The position numbers and the translations under genes are program-made. Source: Candidatus Roizmanbacteria bacterium (GTDB lineage Bacteria; Patescibacteriota; Microgenomatia; UBA1406; GWC2-37-13). From it: a stretch of DNA of 11,964 nt. The notes beneath the pieces are model-generated. The model saw only the letters and a list, made by a program, of their open reading frames with translations. It searched no databases and had not been told where the DNA came from. Positions 1-6,562 of this stretch are shown here, one piece after another. The stretch's first letter is position 1; every line of letters starts with the position of its first letter. The stretch spans positions 1-11,964 of the forward strand of contig JAPLYQ010000005.1 of assembly GCA_026395475.1 (NCBI GenBank), written 5' to 3'.

Positions 1-1293
1 CTTGCGAACTCACTCAATATTCCAGCTGTGAAGTTAGTTTCAATGGTAGGCATTCCTGACTTTCTTGAAAGAGCAGACTTAATGGGTCTTCACACACTTG
101 CCCCAACACAAGAAAACCTGAATCGCTTTGGCCTTTCCATTACTTTAGGAGGAGGAGAAGTCAGTTTACTTGATCTTTCCAACGCATTTGCAGTATTTGC
201 TCGTGGTGGCGTACGTAAAGAGCCCGTCTCAATTCTAGAAATAAAAGATTCATCCAATAAACTTATTTTTTCTGCACATCCAAGTAAAGAAACAAAAGTG
301 TTTTCTCCAGAGATCTCATTTCTTATTTCACACATTTTATCTGATAATAATGCGCGTTCTGATGCATTCGGTCTTCGATCATATCTGAATGTGCCGGGGA
401 AAACAGTTGCAGTCAAAACAGGGACAACCAATGATAAAAAGGATAACTGGGCGGTTGGATTTACCAAAGGAGTAACGGTTGGCGTATGGGTTGGAAATAA
501 TGATAACACCGTTATGGACCCAAGAGTTACCTCCGGAGAGACTGGGGCATCCCCTATTTGGTACGACCTTATGAGCGAGCTCTTAAAGAAGTATAAGGAT
601 GGTATTATGGACAAACCAGATAAAGTAAAAGCAGTCCAAATAGATCCATTGTTTGGTGGACTTCCAAAGGATAGTTCTAAAACAAGAAGTGAATATTTTA
701 TTGAAGGAACAGAACCAAAAGATATATCTTCTTTCTATAAGAAAGTAAAGATTTCTAAATCAAATGGAAAGCTTGCTAATGATATTGAGATAAAAACTGG
801 CAATTATGAGGAAAAAGACTGCTATGTTGTTGCAGAGAGTGACCCTATTTCAACAGATGGTAAAAACAGATGGCAAGAAGGAATAGATAATTGGCGCAAA
901 GACCAAGGAGACGATAAGTGGAAATGCCCAACAGATATATCTGACAACAGATCGGAGGATGTTGTTGTCTCGATAAAAAATATTTCAGATCATTCTACAA
1001 TTACAGATAAAACATTTACAGTCCGAATAAAAACTATTTCTATGAGTGCACTTAAAAATGTAAAAATTTATCTTAATAACAATGAGATAAAAAGTTATAA
1101 CGAAGATAAAAAAGATTTTGAAGAAACCATTTCCGTAAACAATGATGGAGTATATGAATTGAAGGTTAGGTCTACAAACGAAAAAGATAAGTCCGGTGAA
1201 TCAATGATAAAGTTTGGAGTAAACAAACCATGGGATTATAGTGAACCAACACCTACACCGGTTATCACTGCAGAGCCGACAGACAAACCATAG
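1..1293 (+). CDS. Class A penicillin-binding protein, C-terminal part (5' end cut by window)
   Basis: The reading frame is open from base 1, so the gene begins outside the window; 430 residues are visible. They cover the second half of a penicillin-binding transpeptidase domain, which cross-links peptidoglycan stems outside the membrane. The SxN motif (SLN, nt 10-18) sits in the context NSLNIPAVK typical of bifunctional PBP1a-type enzymes. The KTGT motif is at nt 415-426, followed by TNDKKDNWAVGFT. The SxxK nucleophile and the glycosyltransferase domain would lie upstream and cannot be checked. After the catalytic domain (to about residue 200) comes a charged linker, then an Ig-like beta-rich module (about residues 318-412, nt 950-1235) and a Pro/Thr-rich tail, as in PBPs with extracellular C-terminal extensions. 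The gene converges on the small minus-strand gene with an 18-bp gap and no clear terminator. Family assignment is firm; the exact symbol is not. Confidence 0.93.
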   Translation, partial: LANSLNIPAVKLVSMVGIPDFLERADLMGLHTLAPTQENLNRFGLSITLGGGEVSLLDLSNAFAVFARGGVRKEPVSILEIKDSSNKLIFSAHPSKETKVFSPEISFLISHILSDNNARSDAFGLRSYLNVPGKTVAVKTGTTNDKKDNWAVGFTKGVTVGVWVGNNDNTVMDPRVTSGETGASPIWYDLMSELLKKYKDGIMDKPDKVKAVQIDPLFGGLPKDSSKTRSEYFIEGTEPKDISSFYKKVKISKSNGKLANDIEIKTGNYEEKDCYVVAESDPISTDGKNRWQEGIDNWRKDQGDDKWKCPTDISDNRSEDVVVSIKNISDHSTITDKTFTVRIKTISMSALKNVKIYLNNNEIKSYNEDKKDFEETISVNNDGVYELKVRSTNEKDKSGESMIKFGVNKPWDYSEPTPTPVITAEPTDKP

Positions 1294-1311
1294 AATTATT
1301 TCTAGCATTTA

Positions 1312-1653
1312 TTATGCTTCTATTCCGCTGCAGCCTAAGCTTGCTGCGTGTACAATGCCTAAGAGGCCAATAGCAGGGAGCTCAATCGTAAAAGTATTGC
1401 AGGGTCCATCTTCATAGTCATTTCCGTCTCTAGACATGTCATGGTGTGTTCTGATTGTTTCCTCTAATCCACCCGAATCTGCAACTGGCAACAGGACACC
1501 CGAACTCATTCTCTCAAGATAGATCTTCCCAACTCCAATTGCTGTACAGTTATGACAGGTAACAACTGCATTAAATGCTTTTGTATTTTCTGGAAAGCGA
1601 ATTGCTCCTGGGTTCAAACCAAAGGGTAGCATAGGAAAGACCTTTTCTGACAT
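1312..1653 (-). CDS. Small hypothetical protein with a CxxC motif
   Basis: This 113-residue protein matches no family I recognise. It has four cysteines: a CHNC pair at 33-36 in a setting that could bind metal, plus C85 and C108. There is no signal peptide or clear membrane helix. It lies downstream of pheT on the same strand with a 39-bp gap, so it may be co-transcribed with pheST. It also has its own very good promoter in that gap, placed so that the mRNA would start about 2 nt before the ATG. No Shine-Dalgarno site is visible. Coding status rests on the uninterrupted frame, the ordinary-looking protein composition and the well-placed promoter. Function is unknown. Confidence 0.7.
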   Translation of the reverse strand: MSEKVFPMLPFGLNPGAIRFPENTKAFNAVVTCHNCTAIGVGKIYLERMSSGVLLPVADSGGLEETIRTHHDMSRDGNDYEDGPCNTFTIELPAIGLLGIVHAASLGCSGIEA

Positions 1654-1661
1654 AGTGAAGA

Positions 1662-1690
1662 ATTATAGCAGATATAAGCCCTATAGTCAA
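1662..1690 (-). promoter_or_regulatory. Sigma70-type promoter for the 1653 gene, near-leaderless
   Basis: On the minus strand TTGACT (1690-1685) is followed by a 17-bp spacer and a perfect TATAAT (1667-1662). The expected start near 1655 is 2 nt before the ATG at 1653. The -35 box begins 3 bp after the pheT stop codon. Confidence 0.75.
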
Positions 1691-1692
1691 TA

Positions 1693-3660
1693 CTATAAGT
1701 ACTTCTGGACAGCTTCTACTTCCCTTTTTACTTCCTCTTCTGTGAGATTTTTGGTAGAGTCGGTGAATTCAAGTCGCAAGGTAATCGTATCTTTATATGT
1801 GCTTAGTAAGCTCAGAGAAATAAGCTTATTTGAGGCTGAAAATGCATTTTTCTTAAGCTCAGCAAACGTCTTATCCTTTTTTATTGTAATATCGTGCGTG
1901 ATATGGGCATATTGACTGAATGACTTATAGTTGGGCATAACCCGTGCAGTTTGAATCAGGTCAACAAATGAGAGTTCAGCAACATATACTGGCGCCTCAA
2001 GTCCTAGATTTCTACATAGAATTGGCTTTACCTGTCCAAACGATCCAAATTGAATTTTTCCTTGCGTAAGCTCGCCAGCAACCGAAGGCATGAGGTGAAT
2101 ATTGGTACTTCCCTCTTTAAAGTCAAATTCAATGTTCAATTCCTTCATCAAACCAATTAATATTGATTTCAATTCATCTAGTGAAACTGAGGTGCAAATA
2201 CTCAACTTGTTTTCTTCTATTGGAAGAGAATCAGATGGAATATATGTTTTGGCAAGCTCAAATAATTTGTGCTCTTTTGCAAACCCCTCATTCTGCTTAA
2301 CATTCTTTACGAGGGACGGAATAAGCGATTGGCGAAGATATTTTATATCTTCAGAAATGCTATTGGTAATGTATAAATGTTCAACTTTATCTACTTCAAA
2401 TTGTTGCAATAATTCTTTTGATGTGGCGGAGTAGTTCATGACTTCGGTATATCCTCGATGTTTAAGATATGACTTTACGACATATTGGTAGTAAAACAGT
2501 AGTTCTGTGTCTTTTGGCTGTGTTACATAGGCAGGAAGTTGTAGTACTGAAGGAATTGCAAAATATCCATAGACTCGTGCCACTTCTTCTACAATATCTT
2601 CTGGGATTGTAACATCACTTATTCTGTGAGTTGGAACCGTGATGATAAGTTCATCATTTTCTTGAGTTGATACAGTAAATTCGAGATTAGTTAGAATAGA
2701 TACAATCGTTTTCAATGGTATCTCAACTCCAACCTTAGCATCAATAAAAGATTTAGAAGTTTTAATTTCAATCTGTTCTGCTTTTTTTGGATAGATATCA
2801 ATAAGGGGTGAAACAACTTTTGCATCTGCAACTTCTTTAAACAATTCAATTCCTCTTAAAAAGGCTGTAAGAGCAAGCTCGGAGTCAGGATTTTTTTCAT
2901 TAATTGTCGACGCCATTGTGCGAATGCCATATCTCATAGATGTACGACGTATACTGACAGGATCATTTGACTCAATAAAGAAAAGAATTCTCTTTGTATT
3001 ATTGGTTACAACGCTATTTGCAGTCCCCATAATCCCTGGAAGGTCAATTACCTTCCCTGTCCCGTCATCGATGATAATATCTGTTTCATCTAGGTTGTAT
3101 TTCTTCTCATCAAGAGTAACTATTTCTTCGCCCTTTTTTGCATGGCGAAGAATGAGATTGTGTGTCTCAATTCGATCATAATCAAATACATGGGTAGGAT
3201 GTCCAATTTCTGTCATAACGTAGTTAGTGACATCTACTATATTGTTCAAAGACCTCATGTCTATTGCGGTTAGTCTTTTTGAAATATATTCTGGTGATTT
3301 TCCTACTCCATCTACCTCCATTACTATTCCAAGTAATCGTCTACAAACACCACTTGGATCGGTGATGCTAATAGGCATAATAGTTTTGGAAACAATAGGT
3401 TGTGATAATTCTTTCTTTTTTAAAATAGCTTTTTTTCCAAATTGGGGTAGTATTGCCGCGGCTTCACGAGCAATTCCAAGAACAGAGGCAGTATCAATAC
3501 GATTAGTGGTAATTTCAATGTCATAGACGATTTCTCCATTTACCTCTTCAATTCGTTCCACAGATGGTCCACAGAGAGATAAGTACTTTTGGATTTCAAC
3601 AGGTGTGGCGTCAGTATCTAAGTAATCAAGAAGCCAATTATGGGTAATTTTTATATTCAT
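1693..3660 (-). CDS. pheT: Phenylalanine-tRNA ligase beta subunit (short form)
   Basis: This is the beta subunit of the cytoplasmic (alpha-beta)2 phenylalanyl-tRNA synthetase, which carries the editing site and tRNA-binding surfaces. It has 655 residues against about 795 in E. coli. The N-terminal helix-turn segment (MNIKITHNWLLDYL) runs almost directly into the VERIEEV/EITTNR region, so the OB-fold tRNA-binding (EMAP-like) domain usually inserted near residues 40-150 is absent. The B3/B4 editing module follows (about 105-205, with SLNNIVDVTNYVM), then the B5 DNA-binding-like domain (about 295-375, with PTHRISDVTIPEDIVEEVARVYGY split over its core), a catalytic-like core, and a C-terminal ferredoxin-fold anticodon-binding domain (about 565-655). 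The ATG lies 1 nt after the pheS stop, which implies translational coupling; no Shine-Dalgarno site is seen. The stop is TAG. Confidence 0.96.
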   Translation of the reverse strand: MNIKITHNWLLDYLDTDATPVEIQKYLSLCGPSVERIEEVNGEIVYDIEITTNRIDTASVLGIAREAAAILPQFGKKAILKKKELSQPIVSKTIMPISITDPSGVCRRLLGIVMEVDGVGKSPEYISKRLTAIDMRSLNNIVDVTNYVMTEIGHPTHVFDYDRIETHNLILRHAKKGEEIVTLDEKKYNLDETDIIIDDGTGKVIDLPGIMGTANSVVTNNTKRILFFIESNDPVSIRRTSMRYGIRTMASTINEKNPDSELALTAFLRGIELFKEVADAKVVSPLIDIYPKKAEQIEIKTSKSFIDAKVGVEIPLKTIVSILTNLEFTVSTQENDELIITVPTHRISDVTIPEDIVEEVARVYGYFAIPSVLQLPAYVTQPKDTELLFYYQYVVKSYLKHRGYTEVMNYSATSKELLQQFEVDKVEHLYITNSISEDIKYLRQSLIPSLVKNVKQNEGFAKEHKLFELAKTYIPSDSLPIEENKLSICTSVSLDELKSILIGLMKELNIEFDFKEGSTNIHLMPSVAGELTQGKIQFGSFGQVKPILCRNLGLEAPVYVAELSFVDLIQTARVMPNYKSFSQYAHITHDITIKKDKTFAELKKNAFSASNKLISLSLLSTYKDTITLRLEFTDSTKNLTEEEVKREVEAVQKYL

Positions 3661-3661
3661 G

Positions 3662-4702
3662 TTAAAAAAGATTCAAAAATCTAATATCACCGGTATAATA
3701 ATTTCGGATATCATCAATTCCATACTTCATCATATTCACTCTTTCAATACCAAATCCAAATGCCCATCCAGAATATATAGTTGGGTCAATTCCTCCCGCT
3801 TTTAACACATTTGGATGAACCATTCCAGTTCCTCCAAGTTCAAGCCATCCTGATTTACAGATCTTGCATTTTTTTCCTTCAACTACTGCCGACCCCTTGC
3901 ACATAGTACATGTAATATCCACTTCAAAGGAAGGTTCTGTAAATTGAAAATGATGTGGACGCAATCTTACTTCAGTATTTTCTCCAAAGTAAGACTTTAC
4001 AAAGTATTCGAGTGTTCCTTTTAAGTTCGCTATCGTAATTCCTTTGTCGACACAAAGTCCTTCAAATTGATGGAACATTGGCGTGTGAGTTGCATCCCAA
4101 TTTGGACGATAACATTTTCCAATGTTTATCATGCGAATTGGAGGAGTACTTTTGAGTCGTTCCATTTCTCGTACTTGACCATTTGAGGTGTGTGGAGTCA
4201 ACACCATCTTACCCATTTTTTTGTCCGGAATTCCATTTAAAAAAGTTGTTTCAAAATCATCTCGTGCCGCATGTGTTTTTGGCATATTGAGAACTTCAAA
4301 TGCGTAGTATTCCCAATCAACCTCTGGGTATGACATACGGATAAAGCCTATTTTATTGAAAATGCCCGTTATTTCATTTACTGCTATAGTAATTGGATGT
4401 AGTGAGCCTGATTTATTTAATGGAGGTGGTAGGGTAACATCTACTTTAATTTTTTGTTCTTCCTGGGCATAAAGCTCACTCTTTGCTCTTCGTACCTCCT
4501 CCGTAACAAATGCTTTAAATGCATTAATATCTTTGCCTGCCGTTTTTTTTTCTTCAAGAGATAATGATTTTATACCCTTTAGAAGTTCATTAACTCTCCC
4601 GTTTCTTCCCAAGTATATAAGTTCCAAATCTGAAGCAGCATCTGCTGTGGTGCATTTTGCAAGTTCATCAAGAACTGTCTTTTTTAAGGTTGTGATGTCC
4701 AT
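3662..4702 (-). CDS. pheS: Phenylalanine-tRNA ligase alpha subunit
   Basis: This is the catalytic subunit of phenylalanyl-tRNA synthetase, a class II aminoacyl-tRNA synthetase that activates Phe and charges tRNA-Phe together with PheT. It has 346 residues, the usual bacterial length. The first ~90 residues are a coiled-coil arm. The catalytic domain shows HTS at 171-173, motif 2 (CYRP at 197 followed by DATHTPMFHQFEG at 203-215), FTEPSFEVD at 254-262 and motif 3 GFGIER at 316-321. Four cysteines in two CxxC pairs (265/268 and 279/282) form the zinc-knuckle-like insert common in many bacterial PheS proteins. It is the first gene of the pheS-pheT block. The start is ATG with a predicted 8-nt leader and no Shine-Dalgarno site. 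Confidence 0.97.
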   Translation of the reverse strand: MDITTLKKTVLDELAKCTTADAASDLELIYLGRNGRVNELLKGIKSLSLEEKKTAGKDINAFKAFVTEEVRRAKSELYAQEEQKIKVDVTLPPPLNKSGSLHPITIAVNEITGIFNKIGFIRMSYPEVDWEYYAFEVLNMPKTHAARDDFETTFLNGIPDKKMGKMVLTPHTSNGQVREMERLKSTPPIRMINIGKCYRPNWDATHTPMFHQFEGLCVDKGITIANLKGTLEYFVKSYFGENTEVRLRPHHFQFTEPSFEVDITCTMCKGSAVVEGKKCKICKSGWLELGGTGMVHPNVLKAGGIDPTIYSGWAFGFGIERVNMMKYGIDDIRNYYTGDIRFLNLF

Positions 4703-4716
4703 ACGTCTATTTATGT

Positions 4717-4745
4717 ATTGTATATCATGAGAGTTGGATTGTGAA
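4717..4745 (-). promoter_or_regulatory. Predicted pheS promoter
   Basis: On the minus strand TTCACA (4745-4740), a 17-bp spacer and TACAAT (4722-4717) are seen. The expected start near 4710 gives a leader of about 8 nt before the pheS ATG at 4702. An overlapping TGA-TATACA (4727-4719) is an alternative extended -10. The divergent promoter of the 4778 gene lies within the same 75-bp gap. Confidence 0.55.
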
Positions 4746-4762
4746 GGTGATGTTGTTAATTT

Positions 4763-4771
4763 TGTTATACT
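4763..4771 (+). promoter_or_regulatory. Extended -10 for the 4778 gene, leaderless
   Basis: TGT followed by TATACT (4766-4771) forms an extended -10. The expected +1 is 4778, exactly the A of the ATG. No -35 match is seen at 16-18 bp, which extended -10 promoters can tolerate. Confidence 0.5.
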
Positions 4772-4777
4772 TATTTT

Positions 4778-5497
4778 ATGAATTCAAAAAATAAGGTATG
4801 TTTCAATTCACGATTGTTAATTTGTGTAGCTATCGTGTCAGTGTTTTTTGTTGTTGTGGCATTACTTTATTATGGCAAGTTAAATTTCAATACAAATGTT
4901 AAAAATAAGGCATTATTGCAATCATCCACTGCTCAATCACTTGTCCAGACACAGGTACTTGATCCCACTCCTACCTTAAATCCATTTCCGGAACCAAAGC
5001 TTAAAGATGAACTGCCACCTGTAGGCAAATATTGTAATGGATGCTATGACGTCGCTCCTGGAGCTAATCGCCAGCTTTATGGAATAAGTGGGAGTTGGGT
5101 AACAGGTGGTTATGATGAAAATGGTGGAAATAAATGGAGTTATATCGACTATATCATTAGTGGGCAATTTCCACTATTGCCAAAACAAACCGGAATGGTT
5201 ATTCCTGGTGAAAATTTTTTAAGTGATGTAAAAAATATATCTTTAAATCAAACAAAAGAGTATCTGAAGGATGATAAGAAATATTCGTATAAAAAATTAG
5301 CTGAAATAATCAATAAAGATGGGATTATTATTTATACCTATGAGGTGACTCCTACATTTGATAGTGACTCAATAGCTAGAAAAGATGCAATTTTAGTGAA
5401 AGATAACCACACAATTTACATCATGTTTGACTGGAAGCAGCACTCATTTGATGCAACTTTTGATCAAATAATCAATTCAATACGGTTTGAGAAATAA
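4778..5497 (+). CDS. Membrane-anchored hypothetical protein (PsbP-like end)
   Basis: The 239-residue protein has one hydrophobic segment (about 12-32) after a short basic N-terminus, consistent with an N-in signal anchor or uncleaved signal. A Pro/Thr-rich linker follows (about 60-82), then an extracellular domain with a CNGC pair (86-89), a GxSGSWVTGG turn and a last stretch ending FDATFDQIINSIRF. That ending resembles the closing strand-helix-strand of PsbP-like extracytoplasmic domains of small lipoproteins and anchored proteins. I do not recognise a specific family, so the fold hint is tentative. The gene is divergent from pheS and convergent with rplT, and its last 26 nt overlap the 3' end of rplT. 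No Shine-Dalgarno site precedes the ATG; the mRNA is predicted to be leaderless. Confidence 0.8.
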   Translation: MNSKNKVCFNSRLLICVAIVSVFFVVVALLYYGKLNFNTNVKNKALLQSSTAQSLVQTQVLDPTPTLNPFPEPKLKDELPPVGKYCNGCYDVAPGANRQLYGISGSWVTGGYDENGGNKWSYIDYIISGQFPLLPKQTGMVIPGENFLSDVKNISLNQTKEYLKDDKKYSYKKLAEIINKDGIIIYTYEVTPTFDSDSIARKDAILVKDNHTIYIMFDWKQHSFDATFDQIINSIRFEK

Positions 5498-5762
5498 GAA
5501 CACTATCTCTAAATTTATCTAGATAAAAAAAGGAATGAATTCCTCTTAGGCTGTGCATTGCTGCATTAAGTCGGACAATCCATAAAGATTTGAAGTTTCT
5601 TTTTTTTAATTTTCGACCCATGAATGCATATTCTCCAGCATGAAGCACTCCTTCTTTTGCTTTCTTAAACTGCTTATGGCGAGTCATCCAAAAACCCTTA
5701 GCCATTTCCAAAACTTTCTTGTGTTTTCTGCGTGTGTGGACGCCTCCCTTGACTCTTACCAT
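5472..5762 (-). CDS. rplT: 50S ribosomal protein bL20 (C-terminally short)
   Basis: bL20 binds 23S rRNA early in large-subunit assembly. Family hallmarks are clear: MVRVKGG, the basic RRKHKKVLEMAKGF tract, HAGEYAFMGRKLKKR and LWIVRLNAA at residues about 61-69. The protein has 96 residues against about 115-120 for the family. The part after NAA is divergent but can still be aligned (GIHSFF for GxSYSxF, SVLISQTVL for xIxIDRKIL). The ORF then stops where about 20 more residues, the last helix of the globular domain, are expected. It follows rpmI with a 4-nt gap and no Shine-Dalgarno site, in the canonical infC-rpmI-rplT order. The 3' end overlaps the convergent 4778 gene by 26 nt. A hairpin with a T-run lies inside the frame near residues 72-80. 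Confidence 0.93.
   Translation of the reverse strand: MVRVKGGVHTRRKHKKVLEMAKGFWMTRHKQFKKAKEGVLHAGEYAFMGRKLKKRNFKSLWIVRLNAAMHSLRGIHSFFYLDKFRDSVLISQTVLN
5525..5547 (-). other. Terminator-like hairpin inside rplT
   Basis: Read on the minus strand, AGGAA-TTCA-TTCCT (5544-5531) is followed by six more T (5530-5525). The stem can extend outward to about 8 bp with one G-U pair by using part of the T-run. It has the form of a weak intrinsic terminator but lies before the rplT stop codon. It may be structural chance in AT-rich coding DNA. Confidence 0.3.
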
Positions 5763-5766
5763 AGTA

Positions 5767-5967
5767 TTATTTCAAACCCATCATTTTTTTAACTTTTGAT
5801 GCAAATTTGCCACCAAGTTCTTTCATAAGCTTTAATCTTCTTTGGTTTCTTTTTCCTTTAACTGTGCGAAGATGTCGTAAATTCTGTGAACGATGCATTA
5901 CTTTACCGTTTTTGGTAACTTTGAATCGTTTTGCGGCTGATTTTCTGGTTTTTGTTTTAACTTTCAT
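5767..5967 (-). CDS. rpmI: 50S ribosomal protein bL35
   Basis: This 66-residue, very basic protein has the bL35 signature: MKVKTKTRKSAAKRFKVT at the N-terminus, then KNGKVMHRSQNLRHL and a Lys/Arg-rich tail. The length is normal for the family. bL35 is a small component of the large ribosomal subunit. The gene lies 52 nt after infC and 4 nt before rplT. A strong promoter candidate in the infC-rpmI gap would allow bL35 and bL20 to be made independently of thrS-infC. The ATG is preceded by CTACT and no Shine-Dalgarno site. Confidence 0.97.
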   Translation of the reverse strand: MKVKTKTRKSAAKRFKVTKNGKVMHRSQNLRHLRTVKGKRNQRRLKLMKELGGKFASKVKKMMGLK

Positions 5968-5994
5968 AGTAGGTACAATAATTACTGAAACATT

Positions 5995-6023
5995 ATTATA
6001 TCATATACTTTTTGCTGTGTCAC
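5995..6023 (-). promoter_or_regulatory. Internal promoter for rpmI-rplT
   Basis: On the minus strand GTGACA (6023-6018, overlapping the infC TGA stop), a 17-bp spacer ending in TGA, and a consensus TATAAT (6000-5995) form an extended -10 promoter. The expected start near 5988 leaves a 21-nt leader before rpmI, the longest predicted leader of the minus-strand promoters here. Confidence 0.65.
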
Positions 6024-6562
6024 TTCTTCTTTGCAACGACTGCACGTACAACTCTTCCTTCAAGTTTTGGCTCTTTTGCAATATTTACATCTCCTAATTT
6101 GGTGATGCAGTTATGAATAAGGTCAAATGCCATTTTTGTTTTTCCCATCTCACGACCACGCAGTCCCAGATTCAATCGAACCTGATTGCCGTCTTTTAAG
6201 AACTCAACACCTCGGGCAATCATACGATCTAAATCTGCTGGGCCTATGAAAAGAGAAAGTTTAATGTCCTTAACTACTCCCTTTTTAATCCCTTTTCTTG
6301 CTTCCTTTTGTTTCTTTTCTTCTTGATATAAAAACTTTTTAAAATCAATTATTTTTGCTACTGGTGGTTTTGCATGTTCAGCAATAAGGACCAAATCAAG
6401 TCCATCAGCTTGGGCCTTTGCCAATGCATCTGCCTTACTCATAACTGCAATCTGCTCTCCTTTGGAATCAAGCACTCGTAGTTCTACTGCTTCTATCCGC
6501 CAATTTGTTATATAAAACTTCTTGGGGGTGTGTTTCTGAAATCTACTATGAGTGGTTCTCAA
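6020..6562 (-). CDS. infC: Translation initiation factor IF-3
   Basis: IF-3 binds the 30S subunit, keeps it apart from 50S and proofreads initiator tRNA and start codon. The N-domain begins around ITNWRIEAVELRVLDSKGEQ, followed by DLVLIAEHAKPPVAKIIDFKKF, a lysine-rich linker helix (YQEEKKQKEARKG), and the C-domain with DIKLSLFIGPADLD, FLKDGNQVRLNL, LRGREM and EPKLEGR. The start is uncertain. An ATG at 6622 would overlap thrS by 77 nt and add residues that look like shadow translation. The TTG at 6562, used here, overlaps thrS by 17 nt and gives 180 residues, the E. coli IF-3 length. An ATA at 6511 is preceded by AAGAAG but would remove the basic N-terminal tail. No in-frame ATT is present. 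No Shine-Dalgarno site supports the TTG. Confidence 0.93.
   Translation of the reverse strand: MRTTHSRFQKHTPKKFYITNWRIEAVELRVLDSKGEQIAVMSKADALAKAQADGLDLVLIAEHAKPPVAKIIDFKKFLYQEEKKQKEARKGIKKGVVKDIKLSLFIGPADLDRMIARGVEFLKDGNQVRLNLGLRGREMGKTKMAFDLIHNCITKLGDVNIAKEPKLEGRVVRAVVAKKK

Noticed and set aside
90..614. 174-aa minus-strand ORF opposite the PBP gene
   Set aside because: It lies antisense to a conserved transpeptidase domain and has no family features or promoter.
1294..1311. Terminator between the PBP gene and the convergent small gene
   Set aside because: Only a 4-bp GCAT/ATGC stem without a T-run is present.
3227..3526. Plus-strand ORFs opposite pheT and other minus-strand genes
   Set aside because: They are antisense frames of well-conserved genes with implausible protein composition.
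5472..5762. UGA recoding (code 25) to extend bL20
   Set aside because: All other genes are intact without internal TGA and two end in TGA; in a code-25 genome in-frame TGA would be frequent.
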